NCBI RefSeq assembly: GCF_017591425.1
Contig: NW_024465777.1
Span: 3,968,001 to 4,032,000 of the forward strand
DNA: 64,000 nucleotides
Reading direction: 5' to 3'
Source of the DNA: Ochotona curzoniae
Taxonomy: Eukaryota; Chordata; Mammalia; Lagomorpha; Ochotonidae
The position numbers and the translations under genes are program-made. Under the pieces are notes generated by a model. The model had not been told where the DNA came from. It did no database searches and saw only the letters and a list, made by a program, of their open reading frames with translations. Positions 11,801 through 23,800 of the stretch are shown one piece after another (position 1 is the first letter of the stretch; every line of letters starts with the position of its first letter).

Positions 11801-14800
11801 TGCTGGGCACACATCTTCTTCATCAAGTTGATGCTCTCCACCGTCTGGAACTTCTCGGTGTTGATGAAGAACACAGGGCCCCGGGCCTGGGGGTAGAAGT
11901 CTCGTTCCAGGGGGAACATCCAAGCATCCAGGGCCACGGCACACCTGGAAAGGGATGAGATCTTGGGGACTGCCACATGGAAATCTGGACGAGGTGGGGG
12001 CATGGGGTGGGGGGCTTCGTCCAGCGCTGTACTGCAGGCATGGCAGGTGCATCCAGCAGGAGGCGCCAGGGCCACCACTTCCTGCAGTTAGAATCCCCGG
12101 TGGGCGTCACTTCCACCTGCCACCAAAGACCCGCCCGGAATTTGCACTTCTGGAGAGTAGGGATCAGATTTCCTGGTGGATGGACTCTGGAGGCTCACGT
12201 GCCTGACCCTGGCTGCATGCCCACCAGGGGCTCAGCCCTAGACTTTGGACGCAGAGATAAATCACACCAGTCCCTGCTCCCAAGGAGCTCCCTAGCCAGC
12301 AGGGAAGACACAACAAACAACAGAACAAAACCACATGGCTCAGTGCTCTGAGAATGTGAGATGCTGGGAGCCCACAGCGCAGGTGGTGGGGGAGTCAAGA
12401 GCAGAACTCTCCCAGCTGCTGCAAAGCTCCAGCGCAAGGTTTTAGCTCCCCTGTCCCCGGTCTACTCCATCTCAATGCTGGACAATCACTTTCCACTTAT
12501 TTTTTATAATAGTACCAAGTCCTGCACCCTGAAACACATCCTATCCTCATTCTAACACTTCCCCTTACAAGCCTCCCAGCTCTCAGATCTGTCCTGCTAC
12601 AGGCCCCACTTCACACAGCAGCCAGAGAGACTTTTAAAATGTGAATAAGACTGATTTTTTTTTTTCTGCTTAAAAATTCTTCAGCAGGAGTCAGCGTGAC
12701 AGCTCAACTGGCTATTCCTTCAACTGCAGTGGCAGCATCTCATAGGGGCACTGGTTCACGTCCCAGCTGCTCCACTACTCATCCAGCTCCCTGCTTGTGG
12801 CCTGGGAAAGCACTGGAGGATGGCCCAAAGCCTTGGGACCCTGCATCCACATGAGAGACCTGGAGGAAGTTCCTGGCTACTGGCTTCAGATTGACTCAGC
12901 TCAGCTCTGGCCATTGTGGCTATTTAGATCTGGTGGATGGAAGATCTGTCTGTCCCTCTTTCTCTATGCAAATCTGCCTTTCCAATTTAGGGAAAAAAAA
13001 CTATTCCGTGATCTCATCACTGTTAGAATAAGACCTATACTATCTGAATCTAGCCAATAGGCTCTGAGAACTGGTTCCGGCTTCTCACCAACTACATCTT
13101 CAATCACTCCCCCTCATACCCACTCAGGAGGCTTCTGCTCCACCCCTCTCTCTCCTCCCTCAAGCCTTGGCATGGACTGTGCCCACTAGCAGGAACACCC
13201 TGCTCCACAGCGGCGATGGGGAACCATTTTTTCCTCCTGCAATGGCCATGGACATACTGTCACATCATTTGCAGGCCACATAAAATGATGAAGTTAAAAA
13301 TGAGCCTGTTGGGCCCGGCCCAATGGCGCAGTGGTTAAGGTCCTCGCCTTGCACGCCCGGGATCCCATATGGGCGCCGGTTCTAATCCTGGCAGCCCTGC
13401 TTCCCATCCAGCTCCCTGCTTGTGGCCTGGGAAAGCAGTTGAGGATGGCCCAAAGCCTTGGGACCCTGCACCCACGTGGGAGACCCAGAAGAGGCTCCTG
13501 GCTTCGGACTAGCATAGCATCGGCCATTGCGCTCACTTGGGGAGTGAATCATCGGACGGAAGATCTTCCTCTCTGTCTCTCCTCTCTGTATATCCGCCTT
13601 TCCAATAAAAATAAAATAAATCTTTAAAAAAAAAATGAGCCTGTTGTCTGGATGTATTGAATTCTGAGTTCCACCTGTCACCTGCCTTGGTCTTCCATGG
13701 CTTGTTGGCCGGACGCCTCCACCCTTACTCTAGGCCTCCGTGGGGGCTGGCTGCCTTGCTTCTCCAGTCCTGGTTTATGGGGCTTTCTGGGGATACCTCT
13801 ACATATTCTACCCATCAGCCTGTTTTATTTTCTTCACTGCACCTGGGTGTTGGGATGGCACCTGTGAGCAGCTTCTTCAGCGTGTCTCTTCCCACAAGGA
13901 CATCACTTGTTTATCACTGCATCCCCAGCACCAAACCCCACAGTGTCTAGAGTGCAGTAGTTGGGCAAAAAACACTTGCCGAAGGAATGAGTGAATGGAG
14001 AAGTATGAAGCTAATAGCAACGGCATCACCTGGAAACTCACCGAAACTGAGTCTCCTGGGCTAAAGCCAGGATAGCTGTGGCACCTCCAAATGAATGTCC
14101 CATCACAGCCACACGGCTCATGTCGATGCTGCCCTGAGGAGAGTGAATTCAGCCACGTCAGAAACTCGGGACTGCTTTTGCAGGAACTCCCCCAAGGCCA
14201 AGGGGGCGAGCCCCAGGAGGCAGCCGGGCAGGCAACCCTGGAGTACAAGTGCAGGTGTCTATGTGCGAAGGGATGGATGTGGACTGTCAGACTCTGTCTA
14301 CCTTGGCCAGTCCAAAAACCTGTTGATGATAAGGGCCCTCCCCACCTGCCAGAACCCCTGGCCTAGAAACTGGTCCCAGGGGAATGCTACGTGACCACCC
14401 TACAGTGGGGGAGAAGGAAGGGGAAGATCCTTTGACACCCCCCCACCCCCCCAAACCGCCTCGGCCAGGGCTGCCTGTACAGAGACCAACTTGAGTCCCA
14501 CTTCCTCTTTAGGGATCTGTCCTGATTTTTATCTAAAGCACTGGCGAGAAGGGAATATCTGCCTTGTTCTAACATGCAGTATCTATTTTGGAGTGTCCCT
14601 GGAAGCCATCAGGACCTGGTTATATAAAAAGCTAAGACAGCTGCCTGCAAAGGGGTTTGGGAATTCTCTCCAGGCGTTGGGGGCCCAGCGGCCGCTCTGG
14701 AACCCTGCTGCCCCTGCTCCCCAGTTTTCATTCCAAGGCTTTTTACTCCAAGCTTCCTGATTGCCCCGGGACCTTGCGAGTCACAAGTTGGCTGCATGGC

Positions 14801-17800
14801 CCCTTCTGCTGTCACCTATTTGTACACCTCTAAAATCAGAAGTACCCACAAATCTCCTGTCTTCTCCTTTGTCTACCATCATCGCCCATGACCCAAACAG
14901 GCCGCAGTTCCTCCCGTGTCTTCCTAGAGGCGGCTTCTGCGTATTCAGGGAAACTTGTACTTGTCTTTGTGCATGTGACACTTAGTCACATACTTCCCCT
15001 GTATGCAGATGTGATATTGCAGCTTACTTTCTTTGTACATAACAATGCTAGTACCTTAAGTCCTTGTTTTCATCCTGTGGTCATGACAACAGCGATCACC
15101 AGATGCAGAGCCAGACTAGTTCCCCGGGAGGCTAATGTGGCCTGGCAACCGAGTTCCAGCCAACTCAGTGTGGGCAAAAATGTGCTGCCTCCACAACCAG
15201 GGCGGTCCATAAAGTCCCTGGTACCAGCTCATGCTGCTGTTCGCTCCACTGGCTCAGTGTAGACCATGAACTTAAGATGCCCCCAGTGAAGAAGGGACAG
15301 GATTGCAAGAGGAAAGGAAGCTGGACTCCTGAAATTACCACCCCGCCCCCTGCAAAGGCGTGCCCAGTGGGCCACTTACTGATCCACAGCTTATCAAACC
15401 GATCTTCCTGGTGGGCATTTGGGTTACTCTCACTCTTGCTATTACCAACAAGATTGGAAGGCATCATCTTGTACACACGTCATGCTGCATGAGTGCAGGA
15501 ATCACAGGATCGCTTCCCGGAACTGGAAGTTGCTGGGTCAAAGATGTACAGTAGGGACCAGAGCCATGGCATAGTAAGCCAAGCTCCCACATGTGGTACC
15601 AGCATCCCGCGTGTGGTGGTATGAATATGTGCATGTTTATCACAGAAAGCCATCGCCACAGTAACTCCCACGGGTGGGACAATGTGCACTCCTCACTAGC
15701 AACGGGGGTACACCACACTGTCCTACAGCTTTGTCAACTGCCTAAATGTTAAAACTTTCTGGTCTTAATCTGTTAGGGAAAACTAATTCAGCTTTTTCCA
15801 TTCTGTGTTTCCCACCAGAGACAGTCTCTTCATGAAGCTGGCTGGACTGGAGTCTGCCTTGCCCAGGGCCTGTGTCAGGCTCGTGGGCGAAGAGACCAGA
15901 GCTCTGGGCACAGGGCCCCTGTGTGACCCATGGGGCTGGCCAAGCACCCAGATCCCAGTTCCTGCCTCACCACTGGCCACCGGGCAGTTGCTTCTCCCTT
16001 GAGGACATCCTAACCTTTCACGGAGACTTTTCTAAAGGGGCTGCGGGGCACACAGCATAGCATAGGGTTTAAGGTAAGTTAGCCCCAGTTGAAGGTCTGG
16101 TTCTATCATTTAGCTCAGTAATCTGGGTAGTTGCTTAGCTTTTTGATAGTTGGTTTCTTTCCGTGGAAAGAGGTCAGAGCACTTATTTCATATTCTGAGT
16201 GAGGAACTCTTATTATAAATATTCATGTGTGGCAATTTTCTTAACAGTGAACAGAAAGTTTGTAGGAAAATGTGTTATGAAAAAATGATGCATGGATTTC
16301 AAAAATGTTTGCACCATTTCCCATGAACTTCTTAGAGTACCCTCAGCATGTACCACTGTTACTCAATGGTAATGAAATTGACTACATGGGTATTAAGCAT
16401 GCCATAGGCAAGTGGTAACTGAAAGAGCACATACTCAAACTATTTTGTTAAATGAGAAAGCAGCTACAAGACATCTTGTATTAAATAACACTATTGTTTT
16501 TGTTTTTTAAAATATACACCTATTTGATGCAGTAGGTTAAGCTGCTGCCTGCCATGCTTGCATCCCTTATTAAGTGTTGGTTCTAGCTACTCTACTTCTG
16601 ATCCAGCTCCCTGCTAATGTGCCTGGGAAAGCAGAGAATGACAAGTGCTTGGGCTCCTGTGCCCGTGAGAGAGGCCTGGATAAATCTCTTAGCTCCTGGC
16701 CATTTCATGAGTGAACCAGCAAATAGAAAATCTCTCTGTTTTTCTATGTAACTCTGCCTTTCAAATAAATAAACAAATATTTTTTATTAAAGGTTCAGTA
16801 ATTTTTGTTGGAAAGGCAGATTTACTGAGAGAAGGAGAGACAGAGAGGAAGATCTTCCATCTTCTGGTTCACTTCCCAAATGGGCGCAATGGCCAGAAGC
16901 CACGCCAATCCTAAACCAGGAGCCAGGAGCTTCTTTCAGGTCTCCCATGCATAAAGGGTCCCAAGGCTTTTCATCATCCAGTGCTTTTCCAGGCCACAAG
17001 CAATAAAGTGGATGGGAAATGAATAGCAGGGACATGAACTGGCATTCGTATGTGATCCCAGTGCTTACAAGCAGAGAATTAGCCACTTGAACCATTGCAC
17101 CAGCCCCTAAAAAAATAAATCTTTATAATATATATAAATGAAATTTAAATCTAAATAAACAGATACACATAATACATGTTAATTCATTTTAAAATAACTA
17201 GAAGAACAAACATCAAGATGTTTGAAAAAAAGTTTCTTTTTTCTGCATGCTTTTGTGTGATTTCCTGGTTCTCTGAATAGAGACTGAATTGTTTTTGAAA
17301 TCAGAGGGGAAAAAAATGATTTGACAGGGATGGGGCTGCAGAATGTACCGTCTCCTCTCAGTTCCACAGTCAGGCTGGTTTCAAATCCTCATCAGACTCC
17401 TGGGAGGCTTCCTGGGGTTCTCTCACAGCAAGGGGCAGACTGAAGCAAACACAGGTTGTTGCTTGGGCCTTCCCTTTGGGGGACAAACCATCTCTCCCCT
17501 ACCATGTGACCCAGGTGATCAGATGAGACTGACAATCCCACCTTCAGGTTTCTCTGACCTCCTCCAAGTGCCCTGCTGAACCGTATAAACACACACACTC
17601 ACACACACAGACACACACACACACACACACAGACAGACAGACACACACACACGCACACACAGACACACGCACACACACAGAAGTCAAGGAGAGCAGCTTC
17701 TCCCTCCAGCACAATGAGTTCTGGCATAGGAATCCATGAAGGGCCACAGCCTTCCCAGACCAGCGGAAGCTCAGAGAGGCTCCTTTCTTTTGAAATCTGT

Positions 17801-20800
17801 ACCTGTGAGTGGAGACAGGCCTGGGGACTGCCAGCAACCATCTTTTTTAGGTAATGCAGAAGAGGCTGATGAGAACGAGGCCCACAGACAGAGAAACTGA
17901 GCAGGAAAAGGGAGAGAAGAGCGTGTCTGAGACCTTGGATCCAGCTATACCGGCCTAAAGCTGGACTTCGATCTTCCTAGTCACGAGCCACTAAGTTCTT
18001 GCTTAGTTTAACCTAATTAGTGGGGTTTCCACTATTCTCAACCGAGAAAAGTCCCAACGAGTGTATGAACTCAGAGTCATGCAGCTGCCACCTCACCTTC
18101 AACATCTTCAGGTCCAAACCCCCGGGTAGGATGTTGTCAACAGTCTGGCCGGCCGCTGCCTCCCGCAGGACTCTCAGCACACGCACACACTCCCTCGCCC
18201 GTTGATGCACCTGCAGGAGAAACAGGTCCTGAGGGAGTTGGAACATTCCACAAGCAACCAGCAAGAATTCCACTCAGCCACTGAGCCACACAGGGAGGTA
18301 GTGGTGGCTTGCTGCATTTCAGCAGGCAACACATGCCCTGTGTCCTGAGAGAGCCCAGCTACCTGGTAGCTCACAGAGCCACTGCCTCACTGCACATGGA
18401 GTCATCCCTGTTGCCCAGACTCCACCTATCTACCAAAAGGGTTGTCAGCAGAATAAAATGAATTGCTATATACAAAAACATTTTGAAAACAAACAGAATT
18501 AAGTGTTTTTATTATCCACCCGGCACTGGAGTCAGTGCACCTATTTATAACACACATTTTGTCTGTTGGGCACTTAGCTGCTGCCCCCTTACTGTCTTGC
18601 AAGGATTGCCCCAGGCTCCAGATGCAATCATGAGTTTCTGACGGGAATTTCCCCTCAATTCTCTCCCTAGGCAGGGAATCCCTTCCTAGGATTTTTTATA
18701 CTGCAATTGAGTGCAGGGGTGAGGCCTGAGGGGAGCAGCTCCCCTAGTCCTATTGTCTAATGAACGTGCTAACCATGTACACTTGGCTACCAGGAGAGTC
18801 CTAACCTCAGCAAGCAAGCCCACTGAGAGGCAGAGGTGAGAACTGAAAGCAGGATTGGATGGTATGCGCACAGCCAACTTCTAGCAGTTGGCCCCTTTCT
18901 TCCCGAGCAAGCTTAAGCTGGGCTACTGCCACTCGTAATTTTATGAATATCCCGTTGATTGCCACTGATGCAGCAATTCACACCTTGTGACTGAGATCTC
19001 AGGAGGTAAGATCAGCTCCAAGTCTAGCTTAATCACTGAGTCAGGCACAAAGAGGGCAGGCTCGTTCACTCCCTCCCAAGCTGGCCTGAGCCTACCTACC
19101 TGTGGATTCCGAACATGGAACTCCTTCTCCCCTTGCTCAATGCGGCGGAAGGGGATCCATTCCTCTTCCAAAGACTTGGTGGTGGTTTGGTGCTCCTCAG
19201 GGGTCTGCTTACAGAAATAGGTGGTCGCAGCCGACTGGTCCCTGAAACACACACAGGCATCAGGGAGGAAGCCGGAGCTTCTCTTAATGCTCTTTCTCAC
19301 CAACTCTTCCCTTTCAGCCACGAAACTGGGGATCCCCTTGAGCTAGAAAGGTAAAACATCTAGGGCAGAAGATCCCAGGATTTTGGAGACTGAATTTGGT
19401 GTGCACCCCAAATCTTTGAACTTTGATTTGTTTTCTCCTCTTTAAAATAGATAGGATAAGTGCTTTGAGGGGCAGTGGCAAGATGAGAAATGCTACAAGG
19501 ACAGGGGACTGGCCGTCACCTCAGCTCACCGCAGGCCCTGGGGCCTGGACAGCTCGTCAGGACTGCTATCCCTCACCTGTGCTCTGGCAAAGCAACCACG
19601 AAGCCACGGGAGGCCAGTTCCATGCAGAAAGCTGAATACAATGTCCTAGAGATTCCAGAAAGAACAAGGAAAAAGGCATCAAAGATTGGCCCGGGCTTTG
19701 CCCCTAGGGTGCTGTGTCAGTGGCGGCCCCCTCCTCAGACTGAACGGAGTTTTTAGCCACCTCCAGGTGTCCTCTCAAACTGGCACTGACCATCTCTCAC
19801 CAACGCTGCTATGTGTAACCTGGTCACAGTCTTTTCCGATGCCACCAAGGGTCAGTCCAGCACCTTCCCCCGATAAACCTGGGTTGCCTGGGCTCCATTT
19901 GTGTTGCCTGAACAGTCTACGTTTGCCGAGTTTTCTGGTGAAGGTCCTTGTGGATGGTGCTCACAGGGGGTCATACAGGATCATCCCTAAACACACTGGG
20001 CATTTCTCCAATGGGTGACTCTTCTGTGATGAAATTTTTCCTTGAGAGGCAGACAGAGACACCCATTACCTGGCTCTTCCCCTAAACTGCCTGCAACAGA
20101 CCTGGTTAGGCCAGATCACGGTAGGAGCCAGGAGATGAATCCAGGTCTCCCACAAAGGTAGCAGGAACCCATACATTTGAGCCATCACCTGCTGCCAGCA
20201 GGGTTATGGGTCAGAAGGAAGCTAAACTGGGAGCAGAGCTGGAATTTGAACTCGAGCACTCTAACTCGGTGGCATCTTATTTGCTGCACCAAATGCCTGC
20301 CCTTTCATCTGTGACTTAGCAGGTGGATTTCTTGTGCGTCCTCCAACTTTCCTGAAGGAAATGGAATAAGGCTGATGGTGTTGATGGCCTGTTCCAAACA
20401 CCTTTAAACCAGGTAAAACTTTCCTCTGAAATAACAGACCCTGATTCTTGGCTGATGATGCTGTCACAGCTACATCTCTCCAGCCTCCTCGACAGCCTTA
20501 TTTGCCTGTGTGGTATTCAACAGAAACATAATAATTCAAAAACTTGAGTGAATTTTAAGATGTCATGTCAATTTATATTAAAATTTTTAAAAAGGGAGAC
20601 AAGTGCTCTGGTATATCAGGCTAAGTCTCTGCCTATGTTGCCAGCACCCCAGTTTGAGTCCTAGGTACTCCACTACCTGTCCAGATCCCTGCTTATGACC
20701 TAAGGAAACAGTGGAGGTTGGCCCAAGTTCTTGGGTCCCTACACCCACGTGGAAGATTTGGAAGAAATTCCTGGCTCTTGACTTTGGATCAGCTCAATTC

Positions 20801-23800
20801 TGGCCATTGTGACCATCTGGGGAGTGATACAGTGGATGAAAGATGTTTCTGTCTCTCCTTCTCTATGTAAATTTGCCCTTCCAATAAAAAGAAATTAAAA
20901 AAAAATTTTTTTTAAGTGAAGTAAACTTTAACATTCTATTTAGGGCCCGGCGCGGTGGCGCAAGTGGTTAAGGTCCTCGCCTTGCACGCCCAGGATCCCA
21001 AATGGGTGCCGGTTCTAATCCCTGCGGGCCTGCTTCCCATCCAGCTCCCTGCTTGTGGCCTGGGAAAGCAGTTGAGGACGGCCCAAAGCTTTGGGACCCT
21101 ACACCCGTGCGGGAGACCTGGGAGACCTGGAAGAGGCTCCTGGCTTCGGATCGGCATAGCATTGACCATTGCGCTCACTTGGGGAGTGAATCATCAGACA
21201 GAAGATCTTCCTCTCTGTCTCTTCTTTCTCTGTATATCTGCCTTTCCAATAAAAACAAATAACTCTTTTAAAAAAGAAGAAAAAAAAAAAAAAGAAAAAA
21301 AAAGGTCCCGGGAACCCAGATGATTGGGCCCCTGGCTCTGGCGCTTGGCTTCAGCCAGAGGCCTATTGGAAGCATTTGGGAAGCAAACTAGCAAACCAGA
21401 GTTGTGTGTTCTGCCTTCAAGTAATTAATCACATATGTAAAACAAAACAAAACCAAAACGGACAATGTTCCCTTCTTTTTTTTTTTAAAGATTTATTTAT
21501 TTTTATTGGGAAGGCAGATATACAGAGAGAGGAGAAACAGAGAGGAAGGTCTTTCGTCCAATGATTCACTCCCCAAGCGGCCTCAATGGCTGAAGCTGAG
21601 CCAATCCGAAGCCAGGAGCTTCCTCCGGGTCTCCCACGTGGATGCAGGGTCCTAAATATTTGGGACCATCTTCAACTCCTTTCCCAGGCCATAGCAGGAG
21701 GCATGATGGGAAGTAGAGCAGCTGGGACACAAACTTGGGTCCACATGGGATGCTAGCACTCACAGGTAGAGTATTAGCCAACTGAGTCATCATGCCAGTC
21801 CTGGTGCTTTTTTTTTTTTCTTTGTTTGTTTTTGTTTTTTAAAGACACATTTATTTAAAGAAGAGCTGAGAAAATAATGTTGCCAACCATCTGTTTGCCT
21901 CCCCACGTCCACTGTGCACTGTGGACTGTAGCCTACATTCCGGCTCCTCTAGCTGAGGCGACATCCCTGATGTGTTTATCTCCAATGCCAAGAGGCTGGT
22001 AGAAAGCAGGTGCACAGCAAATGTCTGCGGATAGCAATGAACAAAACACAACTCTCATGCTCATTCAATATGAGGAGACTTTGGTTTGAGAAAAATGGGG
22101 TTAAAAGGTAAGTTTACAATCTGGTGCAAATGTCTTTGAAATCCATGCATAGTTTTTTTCATAATATGCATTGTCCAAGAACTTTCTGAAATTCTCTTAC
22201 ATTTCCTGTAAAAACGCCATCTGTTGGCACTGTCCTAGGCTACGGAAGACAGACACAGTCTCTGCCTTCATGGAGCTCGCAATGTAGTGGGGAAGACAGG
22301 CAAGCACAGTTACAAGGGGCCGGCGCTGAGCTGCAGTGGGTTAAGCAGCCACTTGGGATGCTGACATTCCCATCTCAGAGTATCAGTTAGTCCCGGGGCT
22401 CTGCTTGCAACCCGGCTTCTTGCTCATGCACCTGAGCAAGCAGCAGACGATGGCCCAAGTACTGGAGCCCTTGCCATCCACATGGAAGATGTAGATAGAG
22501 CTCCTGGCTCCTGGCTTGGCCATGGCTCAGTCCTGGCTGTCACAGGCATCTGTAGAGTGAAGCAGCAGATGGAAAATCTCTAGCTCTCCCTCTCTGTTGC
22601 TTTGCTTCTCAAACATTTAAAAAAAAAAAAAATATATATATATATACTAAAAAAATACACACTAGAAATAAAACAAAATCTGGATTTGTCTCAGAGCATG
22701 ACATAATTATCTAGGTCAATGAAACTGTTGGAGAAAATGGAGGTTTGGGAGAAATTTATTCAAATACAGTATTTTTCCCTAGGAATATATTATACTTGAT
22801 TTTTAAATTTTGACCTTCTACATATTCTTTCTGCTATGTAAACTTATCTAAATAAAATAAAAACAAATGCCATTTAGTCTGAAAAAAATTACACCAATAA
22901 TGAGTCCAATACTGAGAAATGCAGGATGTCTCATACTGGGTACATACCTGGAAAACTTAAACTAATATAAGGATCTGTTGGGCGTCTCTAAGAAAGTAAC
23001 ATCCAAATTAAGAGCTTGAAGGTAATTTGGAATTACCAGACAAAAGAAGGAGAGTAGGGAGGAGAGGAGAAAGCAACTGTTCCAGGCAGCAAAGAAACAG
23101 CCACCAAGCAGAGAGAGAGACTCACAAGGCAGGCCCTGTGTTCTAAGTAGGTGAAAGAAGTGAGCAAAGATCAGTTTGTCCAGACTGCTGGAAGTGGGCG
23201 TGCAGTGAGCAGTGAGGCTGGAGACATTGTCCAAGAAGAAAACTAAATGAAGTGCAAGGAGCTGTTAAAGTGTTCTGGTAGGGTGTCGTAGCAGAGCAGG
23301 GTAAGTGGATGCCTGAGAGGACAGTATTCCATGCTGGGGTGCCAGTGCCAGTCCTGGCTACTTGGCTTCTGAGCCCCTGGGAGGCAGCAGATGATGGCTA
23401 AAGCACATTGCTCCTGTCATCCATGCGGGACACCAGAACAGAGTTCCCAGCTTCTGGCTTCTGCTTATCCAGCCCCAGCTGGCCACTGTGGGAGTAAACC
23501 AGTGGATGGAAGATCTATTTTTCTGTTACTCTGCCTTCAAAATAATTTTTCTTAATTAGGAGCGGGATATTCATTCATTGAATCAACAAATGCTTACTGA
23601 GTGCTTATGATATATAGGCATTGTTCTAGGTGCTAGAATGATGAGGTCATATTTGGTTTAAAGACAGATCTCCCTGGCGTACAGTGTGCACAATGGTTGG
23701 GGGCAAAGATATCGCCTGCCAGGTGAGGAAATCTTGGTTTCAGCCGGGTACCAGTGTTATGGGTGGGATTCGGGCAGTCATCTCTCTGGGGGTATGACTC

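Noticed and set aside
17544..17841. Cys/Val-rich open frames
   Set aside because: Translation of the (AC)n microsatellite.
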